In this document: positions 7,947 to 16,783 of the stretch, in pieces | Layout: each line of letters starts with the position of its first letter | Position numbering within the stretch: position 1 is the stretch's first letter | DNA from: Nitrospina sp. UBA6727 | GTDB lineage: Bacteria; Nitrospinota; Nitrospinia; Nitrospinales; VA-1 | Direction: 5' to 3' | Assembly (NCBI GenBank): GCA_002454045.1 | Contig: DKID01000026.1 | Span: forward strand, 6,033 to 70,032 | Length of the DNA: 64,000 nt | Position numbers and translations under genes: made by a program | Notes under the pieces: model-generated | Databases searched by the model: none | The model's input: the letters and a program-made list of their open reading frames with translations, nothing else | What the model was told of the DNA's origin: nothing

Positions 7947-9286
7947 CACTCGGACTCCGTCACTCGTGATTGAATGAGGTCTCTGGCCAGCGTCACTGCT
8001 TCTTCACGAGTTGTGATGTCGCCAAGCACTTGCGCTTTTTGTACGCGGTGCAGAATTTTACCAAAAAGCGGGGAAGGGGAAAGGTGAAGTTGATGAATTA
8101 GATCCTCTCCATTCAGCAATGGCTTTTTGTTCATTGCCGGGAGAAATTGACGATAATAAAATTTAAGTATGCTGTCGCAGAAAAGGGTCACCTCGTCGTC
8201 TAGTGAATGGAAGGCAGAGATAAACACGACGACAGAGGCTGGCAGTTCTTCGTGAATCATATTGGTTAGTTCGTACAATTCCGGGTGAGTCAGCCCATGG
8301 TTTTTTTGGGAATACGTTTCGGTTAGATACCGCGCTCCGTTCAGAGTTTGGTCTGCAAATTTAATTTCTGCATTGCTGGCACGAATGTTCCAATCCTTGG
8401 CCATGGAAAAACCCGGGGAAGCATTCTCTGTTGACATAGGTCCTGTCTCCCCTTTTATCCCTCTTAGCAATAGAGTGATTTTTAGAAGATGTTGGTTGTC
8501 AAGCAGGCCGCTTGTAATCAGCCCATCTACATGTTCGGGAAAGGTTTTTTCTGGTTCTTTCAGTAAAGATTCTAGTCGTCGGTAATTGACAAATGTCTTT
8601 GAATAAATTTCATCTGACATTGGAAAAAGGCTTCCCAAAATTCCGCAGTCATGCATGATTTCCAACAGAGATATTGTGCGTGGAGTTTTAAAAAATAAAG
8701 TCAGCTCGTGCCAAATTCTTTCGGGGGCGGATTCCATCAATGCGATTTTGTGAAGGGAAATTTTGATTAGCGTTTCTCTGTCAATTTCAAAACCAAGGGT
8801 TGCCGCGAAACGGAAGGCTCGAAGCATACGAAGAGGGTCGGATTGGAAAACGCAACCTTGTAGCGCGCGGATTTTTTTCTCTTGCAAATCTTCCTGCCCT
8901 TTATAGGGGTCGATGATGTTTTTTCTTCCAGACAGAAAATCTGACAAGAGTTGACCCATGGCGTTGATGGTGAAATCCCGTTGCGACAAATCTTCTTCGA
9001 TGTTTTCCCCCTGCAGGTCGGTGAAATCCAGATGTTGTTTTTGATCGAGAATAACGCGAACTGTCTGTCGGTCAGGGGTGTTGTCTAGAGGAACACATGT
9101 GAAATTAAGGGAGCGGGAAAAGCAACTTCCTATTTCTGCGGCATTTTTTCCAGTTAAGTCGAAGTCGGCGTAGGGCTTTCGGGATAAACAATTCCTAAGT
9201 GTTCCTCCAACCACATATAATTTTTGGTTTTGGCTGGAGGCAAAACTCAAGAGCTCCGACAAGATGGATTGGGTTGATGGCTCCAT
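7946..9286 (-). CDS. CCA-adding enzyme / poly(A) polymerase family nucleotidyltransferase
   Basis: 446 residues. The N-terminal class II nucleotidyltransferase head has VVGGTLRNCL and the metal-binding pair YADFDLT. QRDFTINAMG and the RNA-binding DPLRMLRAFRFAATLGFEI motif follow. The C-terminal part (about residues 230-440) is helical and poorly conserved, with LLRGIKG and LNGEDLIHQL. The family either adds CCA to tRNA 3' ends or polyadenylates RNA, and sequence by eye does not separate these, nor the A-adding half enzymes. It starts the operon that continues with the hydrolase and cobQ. Confidence 0.85.
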   Translation of the reverse strand: MEPSTQSILSELLSFASSQNQKLYVVGGTLRNCLSRKPYADFDLTGKNAAEIGSCFSRSLNFTCVPLDNTPDRQTVRVILDQKQHLDFTDLQGENIEEDLSQRDFTINAMGQLLSDFLSGRKNIIDPYKGQEDLQEKKIRALQGCVFQSDPLRMLRAFRFAATLGFEIDRETLIKISLHKIALMESAPERIWHELTLFFKTPRTISLLEIMHDCGILGSLFPMSDEIYSKTFVNYRRLESLLKEPEKTFPEHVDGLITSGLLDNQHLLKITLLLRGIKGETGPMSTENASPGFSMAKDWNIRASNAEIKFADQTLNGARYLTETYSQKNHGLTHPELYELTNMIHEELPASVVVFISAFHSLDDEVTLFCDSILKFYYRQFLPAMNKKPLLNGEDLIHQLHLSPSPLFGKILHRVQKAQVLGDITTREEAVTLARDLIQSRVTESE

Positions 9287-9420
9287 GTATTGAAAGGCGT
9301 GTCGTTAGTTAATGGTGATTTTATTGTACAGGAAATGAGGGACGATTTTTTTAATCTTGCTGGGATACTGTGAAACAAAAAAGATGTGATGGAAATATTA
9401 AGTCGGTCTATAGAAATGAA

Positions 9421-10398
9421 TCAGGCTTCCCACTTAGATGAGACGCAGGCTTGTTTTGCAACAAATATTTTCCCGTCTTTTTTTATAAATTGTAGATCAG
9501 TATCGATTAATGTCCTGATAATTTGCTGGAGATTTTTAGAAGGTTTGCTTTGCGGGTCCTTGATCAAAAAAGGGACCATCGCGTCGACGGAGTCACGAAC
9601 TTGGTCACTCTCGATGATGTAGCCCAAATAGTTAACGTCAACTTCGAGAAATTTTTTGATCAGTTTACGGAGATTGTCCCCGGCCATCAGATCTTTGCGG
9701 CTTCTTACTCGGTTCACTACGAGACAGGGTTTGAAATTATTGATTAGTGAGTTGAGATTCTCGGCGTAGTTGGGAAAAGATTCTTTGAATTTTGAACGCA
9801 ATAATCCGGTGCTGTAGGATTCTGTGTCGGCGTTAGCTGGATTAGAATGATCGACCATTTTTTGGACTTCTGGATAAGCCTGGAAAGCGCGCGATATCCT
9901 GCGAAACAGGGCAGACCGGATGAAGCTGAAGGTTTTCATGACGGAAGTTATTTCCGGCGTCGTCAGCACCACGCCTTGCGTACTAATGTTGAAGAAATCA
10001 ATGCCGTTGTAGTTGGTTCCCGGGCCTAAATCAAGGAGGATGGTATCGGCTTCCAGTTTCTTTATGAAAGAAATTATGCCGTCGACTTTATCGGAATCAA
10101 TATTTGCACTGCCGGGGTTATCTCCTGCGCCGCTGATAAATTTTAGATTACTGATGCCGGTGTCAAGAAGAAGTGTTTCTGGATCGATAATGTCGGCGTT
10201 AAAAAAATCTTGGAAGCCGTGGTCGGGATTGTTGATACCCAATAGTGCGTGAAGGTTGGACGCGCCGAAATCGGTGTCCACAAGAATAACTCTTTGCCCG
10301 CTCAAAGCCATGCCCGCCGCAAGACTGGTGCAGACAACACTTTTCCCTATGCCGCCTTTTCCACCTCCTACCGCGATGATGTTAGTTGTGCTTGTCAC
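9421..10398 (-). CDS. MinD/ParA-type P-loop ATPase (FlhG-like)
   Basis: 325 residues. The deviant Walker A is GGGKGGIGKS at residues 11-20, with the signature lysine. VILVDTDFGASNLHALLG is the switch I/Walker A' region, and ILLDLGPGTNYNG is Walker B with the following switch. These identify the MinD/Mrp/FlhG group of dimerising ATPases that position proteins in cells. No C-terminal MinD-type amphipathic helix is apparent by eye. The GTG start overlaps the upstream membrane-protein gene by 17 bases, pointing to a functional pair. There is no flagellar or min context here, so the cargo is unknown. Confidence 0.85.
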   Translation of the reverse strand: MTSTTNIIAVGGGKGGIGKSVVCTSLAAGMALSGQRVILVDTDFGASNLHALLGINNPDHGFQDFFNADIIDPETLLLDTGISNLKFISGAGDNPGSANIDSDKVDGIISFIKKLEADTILLDLGPGTNYNGIDFFNISTQGVVLTTPEITSVMKTFSFIRSALFRRISRAFQAYPEVQKMVDHSNPANADTESYSTGLLRSKFKESFPNYAENLNSLINNFKPCLVVNRVRSRKDLMAGDNLRKLIKKFLEVDVNYLGYIIESDQVRDSVDAMVPFLIKDPQSKPSKNLQQIIRTLIDTDLQFIKKDGKIFVAKQACVSSKWEA

Positions 10399-11122
10399 TA
10401 GTTTTGTTCGTCAGGCGCTCTGGATTCCGTGACGGGTTATTTGTGTTTTTCTGGTCTTTCATAAAAATAAACGATTCCAGTAAATCCATATATTTTTTGC
10501 TGTCCGGAGATGCACCTTCGGGTGTACTTGTGTGTCGTCCAGATTCCGTCGAACTCTCTGGAGCGAAGTCCGGGCCCCCCTTTTTTTCGATAGGCGCTGG
10601 GGAACCCATGGGTTGAGGAGGTTGGTAATAATCTTCAAAACGTGTCTGCAAAGATTTAAGTTGGTTTATCAGGTCGTCGACTTTTTCCGGCGCAGAGTAT
10701 TCCCCCTCTTCAGAAGTAGAGTCCTCGACGACAACCGCTGATTCGTCATCAAGTGCTTTTTCCGTTAAAGGCGAGATGACAGGCGTTGCACCGTTACCCT
10801 TGTCATCTAGTTCAGGTGCATGCCGATGAAGTTTCTTCGAATCGTCTTCGTCGTATCTCCGTCCTGTTTCTTCAATTGGTTTATCGGATTTATGTTCGTG
10901 CTCTCTGGAGATACTGTTGATTTTTACTAATCCGTACACGATGAGAAAGAACGCGGCAAGAGCAATACCCATATGAAGGGGATTGCTTTGGAGCTGAGTA
11001 AAATAAGATTTGAGGAATTTGAAAGCCTCTATATTTTCTAGACCGAATTGAGAATTCAGTCGCATCCAAATTTTCTGGAAAAACTCAAAGGCAGTTTGAA
11101 AATATCGTTCGATTATATTCAT
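10382..11122 (-). CDS. Single-span membrane protein paired with MinD-type ATPase, unknown function
   Basis: 246 residues, family not recognised. An aromatic amphipathic stretch (residues 1-45) precedes one transmembrane segment, MGIALAAFFLIVYGLVKI (about residues 51-68). The remaining 175 residues are hydrophilic, Glu/Asp/Ser/Pro-rich and probably disordered, with a short helical segment around DLINQLKSLQTRFEDYYQ and another at KYMDLLESFIFMKD near the end. The arrangement resembles a membrane anchor that could recruit the overlapping ATPase. That is inference from the gene overlap only. Transcribed divergently from the site-2 protease gene. Confidence 0.7.
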   Translation of the reverse strand: MNIIERYFQTAFEFFQKIWMRLNSQFGLENIEAFKFLKSYFTQLQSNPLHMGIALAAFFLIVYGLVKINSISREHEHKSDKPIEETGRRYDEDDSKKLHRHAPELDDKGNGATPVISPLTEKALDDESAVVVEDSTSEEGEYSAPEKVDDLINQLKSLQTRFEDYYQPPQPMGSPAPIEKKGGPDFAPESSTESGRHTSTPEGASPDSKKYMDLLESFIFMKDQKNTNNPSRNPERLTNKTSDKHN

Positions 11123-11273
11123 TGCGGTAGGGTAGGCTCAAGAGAAAGTCCGCGATAAAACGCAAGGAAACTCCAAGTCTCATCGTGGTTTCACTCCGGT
11201 CCGCATGGTAGCACAATAATTCGCGGATGCAGTAAAATTGCTCATCCGAAAGGTTTTTATAAAAGGTTGTTAG

Positions 11274-11999
11274 ATGTTATACTTGAGGCCGTCTTTGTCC
11301 TTGATGAATCCATCAAACCAGTCCGCGAATTCCAGAGGGTTTTTCTTGAGTAAAACACAACTAATGATCTTGATGACGCCGGTCATTTTATTTTCCCTTA
11401 CGGTGCACGAATATTCCCACGGCAAAATGGCTTTGCTACTCGGTGATGACACCGCTCAACGTCTCGGTAGACTTTCGTTTAATCCTCTGCGGCACTTGGA
11501 TATTTTGGGCGTGCTTTTTTTTTATTTCGTGGGATTTGGCTGGGCCAAACCCGTACCCGTAAATCCGAGGAATCTCAGGAGTCCGCATCGCGATATGATG
11601 TACGTGGCGGTTGCCGGGCCGCTCTCGAACATTGCTCTTGCCGTGGGCTGTAGTTTTTTCATCCGCTTGATTTCCCCGGAGTTTTCTTATCTGTTTATTA
11701 TTTTGGCTTACGGCATCTGGATCAATGTTGCGTTGGCGATCTTCAATATGTTGCCCCTGTATCCCTTGGATGGGTCCAGCGTGTTGAAGGGAATGGTCTC
11801 TCAGAACGTTGCTGAAAGAATAACCAATCTGGATCGGTTCGGAGCTGTGCTGATTTTAGGAGTTTTTCTACTAGACCATTTTGCTCACACGGGGATTCTC
11901 GCAACCATCCTAATGTTGCCAATCAATTATTCGGTACTTTTCCTAAGCCAGGAAACGTTCCCCATGATCATTGAAGTTTTACAGGCGAGCTTCGCCTGA
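11274..11999 (+). CDS. Site-2 protease family membrane metallopeptidase (M50)
   Basis: 241 residues with several hydrophobic segments. The zinc-binding motif is HEYSHG (HExxH). The second motif is NMLPLYPLDGS (N-x-x-P-x-P-x-D-G), which supplies the third ligand. GFGWAKPVPVNP and VAVAGPLSNIALA between them match the short YwhC/Rip3-type membrane proteases. These cleave transmembrane helices in the bilayer, and the substrate here is unknown. An AAAGG ribosome site supports the ATG at 11274. A second ATG at 11304 gives an N-terminus closer to many relatives. trpS follows 12 bases later on the same strand. Confidence 0.9.
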   Translation: MLYLRPSLSLMNPSNQSANSRGFFLSKTQLMILMTPVILFSLTVHEYSHGKMALLLGDDTAQRLGRLSFNPLRHLDILGVLFFYFVGFGWAKPVPVNPRNLRSPHRDMMYVAVAGPLSNIALAVGCSFFIRLISPEFSYLFIILAYGIWINVALAIFNMLPLYPLDGSSVLKGMVSQNVAERITNLDRFGAVLILGVFLLDHFAHTGILATILMLPINYSVLFLSQETFPMIIEVLQASFA

Positions 12000-12011
12000 T
12001 TTTGGCGGCCA

Positions 12012-13007
12012 ATGTCAATGAAAGCAAACAGGATATTGAGCGGGATGCAACCCTCGGGAAAACTGCATCTCGGAAATTATTTTGGTGCCCTCAAGAATTG
12101 GGTGAGTTTGCAGGATGAGTTCGAATGCTATTTTTCTATCGCGGACTGGCATGCGCTCAGTTCGTTGTATGAAACCCCCCAGAGTATTAAGGAATATTCT
12201 TTTGAGTTGGCGGTGGACTGGTTGAGTGCTGGACTTGACCCAGATAAAAGCACGATGTTTGTTCAATCTGAAATTTCCGAACACGCCGAACTCCACATGA
12301 TCCTTTCCATGATCGTGCCGGTACCGTGGCTGGAGCGAAATCCAACCTACAAGGAAAAGCAGGACGAAATTAAAAATGTGGATATGAACTCGTATGGGTT
12401 TCTGGGATATCCCGTTCTCCAAACTGCGGATATTATTTTATATAAAGCAAACTACGTTCCGGTTGGCGTTGACCAGGCTCCGCATCTTGAAATATCCAGG
12501 GAAATCGTTAGGCGGTTTCACAAACTTTATAAAAAAAAAGTATTCATCGAACCGCGAGCAAAAATATCAGATGTCCCTAAGTTAAACGGGTTGGATGGAA
12601 GGAAAATGAGCAAGACCTACAACAACGCCATCTTTATTTCTGATAGCGAAAAGGAAGTTGCCAAAAAAATTCAATCGATGTTGACGGACCCAGCCCGCGC
12701 CCGCCGTGATGATCCCGGTGACCCTGACGCTTGCAACCTATATCCGTTCCATAAAATTTATTCTCCGCAAACGATGCGGGACGAAATTGAATCCGATTGC
12801 CGGACGGCAAAAATAGGCTGCGGAGATTGCAAAAAGATGCTTACGCAAACGATGCTTGAAGGCATGAAGCCGATGCGGGAAAAACGGAAGGAGATTCTCG
12901 CCCGCCCCGGTGATGTAAAAGAAATTCTGCGGGAAGGTGCTCTCAAGGCTCGCGCCGTGGCCAAGTCCACCATGGAGCAGACGAGACAAGCGATGCAACT
13001 AACGTAG
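12012..13007 (+). CDS. trpS: Tryptophanyl-tRNA synthetase
   Basis: 331 residues, standard class I length. The HIGH-type motif appears as PSGKLHLGNYFGAL near residues 14-27. QTADIILYKANYVPVGVDQ forms the tryptophan/ATP pocket. The KMSKS-type loop is GRKMSKTYNN. A Cys-bearing segment, KIGCGDCKKML, lies near residue 270. The enzyme charges tRNA-Trp. It follows the site-2 protease gene by 12 bases and precedes ileS by 19, suggesting one transcript with lspA at the end. Confidence 0.96.
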   Translation: MSMKANRILSGMQPSGKLHLGNYFGALKNWVSLQDEFECYFSIADWHALSSLYETPQSIKEYSFELAVDWLSAGLDPDKSTMFVQSEISEHAELHMILSMIVPVPWLERNPTYKEKQDEIKNVDMNSYGFLGYPVLQTADIILYKANYVPVGVDQAPHLEISREIVRRFHKLYKKKVFIEPRAKISDVPKLNGLDGRKMSKTYNNAIFISDSEKEVAKKIQSMLTDPARARRDDPGDPDACNLYPFHKIYSPQTMRDEIESDCRTAKIGCGDCKKMLTQTMLEGMKPMREKRKEILARPGDVKEILREGALKARAVAKSTMEQTRQAMQLT

Positions 13008-13026
13008 CAACTTCTGTTTATATTTT

Positions 13027-15828
13027 ATGGCAATGAAAGACACGCTCAATTTGCCCAGTACAGATTTTCCGATGAAAGCCAACCTGACTCGGCTGGAGCC
13101 AGAATTGTTGGCGCGCTGGGAAAAGGAAAAGCTGTACGAAAAAATCCGCCAGTCCGCCAAGGGAAAACCCAAATTTGTTTTTCATGATGGCCCGCCTTAT
13201 GCCAACGGTCATATTCATATTGGCCACGCATTGAACAAACTCCTGAAAGATTTCATCGTCAAAATTATGAACATGAAGGGGTTCGATTCTGGGTTCATAC
13301 CCGGATGGGATTGTCACGGTCTTCCCATTGAACATCAGGTAGGCAAAAAGATTAAGGAAAAAAAACTGCGCTTGGAAAAATCTGAAATCCGCAAACAATG
13401 CCGGGTTTATGCTCGGGAGTTTATCGATATCCAAAGGGAAGAGTTTAAAAGGTTGGGGGTGTTCGCCGATTGGGAGAACCCTTATCTGACGATGGACTTT
13501 TCCTATGAAGCGACCATTGTGCAGGAGTTCGGGAAGTTTGTCGAAAAAGGACTGGTGTATAAAGGTCTCAAGCCAGTCCATTGGTGTACTTCCTGCGAGA
13601 CCGCTTTGGCTGAAGCCGAGGTGGAACATGGCGAACATACATCGCCGTCTATCTATGTAAAATTTCCGGTGCAGTCTGGAATTCCCAAAAGCATCGCGGC
13701 GTTGAATTCTGAAAAACTATATGTCGTTATCTGGACTACAACCCCGTGGACTCTCCCCGCCAATCTCGCCATCTGTCTGCACCCCGAGTTCGTTTATGTC
13801 GCGGTGACTCACGGCGATGAAACCTATGTCGTGGCTGAAGATCGATTGTCGACGCTGGCCGCCGAATGGGAGATGAAGGATTATAAAGTATCCGGATTCT
13901 GCAAAGGCGCGGACTGGGAGAACGCGGTTTGTCGTCATCCTTTCATAAACCGAAAATCTAAAGTCATCTTGGGGGAGCATGTTACTTTGGAACAAGGAAC
14001 CGGTTGCGTCCACGTCGCGCCGGGGCACGGGCAGGAAGACTATGTCGTCGGCTTGCGATATGGCTTGGAGCCTTACAATCCCGTTGATGACAGAGGCGTC
14101 TTTCAATCTGATGTGGAACACTTCGGCGGAATGTTTGTCAGGAAAGCCAATCCGAAAATTATCCAAAAACTCAAGCAAGATGGTTTTTTGATTCGCGAAG
14201 GAAACATCAAACATTCCTATCCGCATTGTTGGCGATGCCATCAGCCCATTATTTTCAGGGCGACAAACCAGTGGTTTATTGCAATGGATAAAAAAGATTT
14301 GCGTAAAAATGCTTTAGACGGAATTGGTCGCACGAAGTGGATTCCGCGGTGGGGCAGGGACCGGATTTACAGCATGATTGAAAACCGCCCCGACTGGTGC
14401 ATTTCTCGGCAAAGGGTCTGGGGAGTTCCGATTACTTTGCTCACCTGTAACGCCTGCGGAGATTTTATAAACTCCAGCGATTTGTTTGAGCGAATTGTGG
14501 AAGGGGTGGAAAAGCGCGGGTCAGATTTCTGGTTTGATAGCTCGCCCGAAGAACTGCTGCCGAAGGGAACGGTTTGCCAGTGTGGCGGAAAATTTTTTTC
14601 TAAGGAGGACGATATTCTGGATGTCTGGTTTGATTCTGGTGTCAGCCATGTTGCAGTTGTCGAAAAAAATCCAGAACTTCACTGGCCGGCCGATCTCTAT
14701 CTCGAAGGTAGCGACCAGCACCGCGGATGGTTTCATAGTTCATTGCTGGAATCAATCGGGACAAGAGGCGAAGAGCCTTATAAATCGGTGCTGACCCACG
14801 GTTATGTGGTGGACGGGAAAGGTAAAAAAATGTCGAAGTCCGTCGGCGATGTGGTTGCTCCCCAAAAAATCATCGACCAGTACGGCGCGGAAATACTCCG
14901 CCTTTGGGTTGCATCAGAAAACTACCGCGAAGATATCCGCGTTTCCGATGAGATTTTAAAACGCCTCGTGGAAACGTACAGAAAAATCCGTAATACCTTG
15001 CGTTATCTGTTGGGGAATCTTTACGATTTCGATTACAAGGAAGACCGTGTGCCGATGGATGAAATGTTTGAACTAGACCGATATATTCTTCATCGCTTTA
15101 ATATTTTGCGAGGAAAAATATTAGCCGCTTATGAGAACTACGAATTTCATGCGTGTTACCATTCGTTCTCAAACTTTTGCATCGTTGAGTTGAGCGCGTT
15201 TTATCTGGATATCTTGAAGGATAGACTATACACCTATCCGGTTAAATCCCGCGGTCGGCGTTCGGGGCAAACCGCTCTGCATATTCTTTTGATGGGGATA
15301 GTGAGATTGATAGCCCCCATCCTCAGTTTTACCGCCGAGGAAGTTTGGCGTCATCTGCCCAAGAATAGCGCGGTCGAAGCAAGTGTTCACATGGCGCAGT
15401 TCCCAGATGCGGCGGACGTAAATTTTGACGAAGCCCTCATAAAGAGATGGGAGTTTCTCGTTGGACTAAAAGGCGAGGTCAGTAAGGCCCTGGAAACAAG
15501 TAGAAGGGATAAAGTCATCGGCCACTCTTTAGATTCCGTTGTCAAACTTGAATTGCCCGATAATTTCAAGAGCATCGTTGAAAACTTTGAAGACGAATTG
15601 AAATATATCTTCATCGTTTCCAAAGTAGAGTTGGTCGACAGTTTAGGCGCGGAAGAAAAAATATTTACGAGTGATTCATTGCAAGGGGTGAAGGTTTTTT
15701 CGGAAATGCACCCCGGGAAAAAATGCGAACGTTGCTGGCATTATTTTGAATTAGATGTTGAAGCGGGAAAGGCGGTCGGCAAAATTTGTTCGCGCTGTGA
15801 AGACCACCTTCAGGCGGCAGGAGCTTGA
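13027..15828 (+). CDS. ileS: Isoleucyl-tRNA synthetase
   Basis: 933 residues, complete. HIGH motif in PYANGHIHIGHALNK (about residues 58-72), editing (CP1) domain with TTTPWTLPANLAI, and KMSKS in GKGKKMSKSVGD. The bacterial-type C-terminal zinc site is CERCWHYFELD followed by ICSRCEDHL. The enzyme charges tRNA-Ile and hydrolyses mischarged Val. No strong Shine-Dalgarno site precedes the ATG. An alternative ATG two codons later is possible. Only three bases separate its stop from lspA, a common ileS-lspA pairing. Confidence 0.97.
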   Translation: MAMKDTLNLPSTDFPMKANLTRLEPELLARWEKEKLYEKIRQSAKGKPKFVFHDGPPYANGHIHIGHALNKLLKDFIVKIMNMKGFDSGFIPGWDCHGLPIEHQVGKKIKEKKLRLEKSEIRKQCRVYAREFIDIQREEFKRLGVFADWENPYLTMDFSYEATIVQEFGKFVEKGLVYKGLKPVHWCTSCETALAEAEVEHGEHTSPSIYVKFPVQSGIPKSIAALNSEKLYVVIWTTTPWTLPANLAICLHPEFVYVAVTHGDETYVVAEDRLSTLAAEWEMKDYKVSGFCKGADWENAVCRHPFINRKSKVILGEHVTLEQGTGCVHVAPGHGQEDYVVGLRYGLEPYNPVDDRGVFQSDVEHFGGMFVRKANPKIIQKLKQDGFLIREGNIKHSYPHCWRCHQPIIFRATNQWFIAMDKKDLRKNALDGIGRTKWIPRWGRDRIYSMIENRPDWCISRQRVWGVPITLLTCNACGDFINSSDLFERIVEGVEKRGSDFWFDSSPEELLPKGTVCQCGGKFFSKEDDILDVWFDSGVSHVAVVEKNPELHWPADLYLEGSDQHRGWFHSSLLESIGTRGEEPYKSVLTHGYVVDGKGKKMSKSVGDVVAPQKIIDQYGAEILRLWVASENYREDIRVSDEILKRLVETYRKIRNTLRYLLGNLYDFDYKEDRVPMDEMFELDRYILHRFNILRGKILAAYENYEFHACYHSFSNFCIVELSAFYLDILKDRLYTYPVKSRGRRSGQTALHILLMGIVRLIAPILSFTAEEVWRHLPKNSAVEASVHMAQFPDAADVNFDEALIKRWEFLVGLKGEVSKALETSRRDKVIGHSLDSVVKLELPDNFKSIVENFEDELKYIFIVSKVELVDSLGAEEKIFTSDSLQGVKVFSEMHPGKKCERCWHYFELDVEAGKAVGKICSRCEDHLQAAGA

Positions 15829-15831
15829 GGT

Positions 15832-16335
15832 TTGAAAAATAAATATTTCCTTCTGTCTATTATTTCCGGGGTCTTAATCGTAATAGATCAATACACCAAG
15901 TTCATGGTGACGTTTTATATTCCGCTCAATTATTCCGTGGAGGTGGTTGAAGGATTTTTCAATCTAACCCATATTCGAAATTCCGGGGTGGCGTTTGGGC
16001 TGTTCGCAGATCGGCAATTCGAATATAAAGCCTTCATGTTCATCGTCATTTCCACCATCGCAATTTTCGCGATCCTTATGATTTTGCATCGGAACCCTGC
16101 AGAAAAAAAATTAGTGCAAACCGGATTGATTTTAATATTCAGCGGCGCGATCGGCAACCTCATCGACAGAACCCTGCACGGCGAGGTGATCGACTTCTTC
16201 GATTTCGTCATCAGCGGGCATCACTTTCCAGCTTTCAATGTCGCAGACTCCTGCATAACCATCGGCGTAGCCTTAATGGTAGCAGACTTGTTCAGCGGGA
16301 AATCGCCGACGGACTCCTCCGCCAAAGTCATTTGA
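15832..16335 (+). CDS. lspA: Lipoprotein signal peptidase (signal peptidase II)
   Basis: 167 residues with four hydrophobic spans. The catalytic aspartates lie in GAIGNLIDR and FPAFNVADSCIT, the two family signatures. The membrane aspartyl protease removes signal peptides from diacylglyceryl-prolipoproteins. The start is a TTG three bases after the ileS stop. The GAGG just upstream, overlapping the ileS stop, supports it. The presence of this gene is part of the evidence that lipoproteins are made in this cell. Confidence 0.96.
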   Translation: MKNKYFLLSIISGVLIVIDQYTKFMVTFYIPLNYSVEVVEGFFNLTHIRNSGVAFGLFADRQFEYKAFMFIVISTIAIFAILMILHRNPAEKKLVQTGLILIFSGAIGNLIDRTLHGEVIDFFDFVISGHHFPAFNVADSCITIGVALMVADLFSGKSPTDSSAKVI

Positions 16336-16348
16336 TCCCCTGCCGTTT

Positions 16349-16657
16349 TTAAATTGGAAAGTTTGTAGCGGTCAAATTATATTCCTTGAACTCAAGCGGG
16401 TCGATGGTTTCCGGATATAAGACGTTGACGAAATGTTCCGCCTCTTTAGAAGAACGATGTAGCGTCAGAGCCACTTCATCCTTGAACGCCATGACATGTA
16501 AAAACGCGTAGGGGTTTAGTATTTCCTGTTGCGCCATATAAAAAAGTGTTTCCTCCTCATTTTCTTTAACGTGGTTGACCAAAACTTGAATCGCTTTTTT
16601 GCAACGGTCTACAGCATGAGGCCGTACTTGATAGCGGGCTGTCATTAAGATGGGCAT
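16349..16657 (-). CDS. Small ABM-fold monooxygenase-like protein
   Basis: 102 residues, full length for a stand-alone antibiotic-biosynthesis-monooxygenase (ABM) domain. The pattern TARYQVRPHAVDRCKKAI, then EETLFYMAQQE, then FLHVMAFKDE and HRSSKEAEHFVN follows the ferredoxin-like ABM fold seen in YgiN-type quinol monooxygenases and related small dimers. The Phe/His positions are as in that family but no specific substrate can be assigned. RBS AAGGAG before the ATG. Stands alone between lspA (convergent) and the sulfite oxidase gene (divergent). Confidence 0.75.
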   Translation of the reverse strand: MPILMTARYQVRPHAVDRCKKAIQVLVNHVKENEEETLFYMAQQEILNPYAFLHVMAFKDEVALTLHRSSKEAEHFVNVLYPETIDPLEFKEYNLTATNFPI

Positions 16658-16783
16658 AAAAAACTCCTTCGAAAAATTAGGATGAGGTCGGCGAATGTTA
16701 ATCGGAAAATATTATAGGACAAAAAATAATTTCGCAGAGGACTCTGCCGGATTGACGGTCGATTAAAAACTTCGAGGCTTTTT

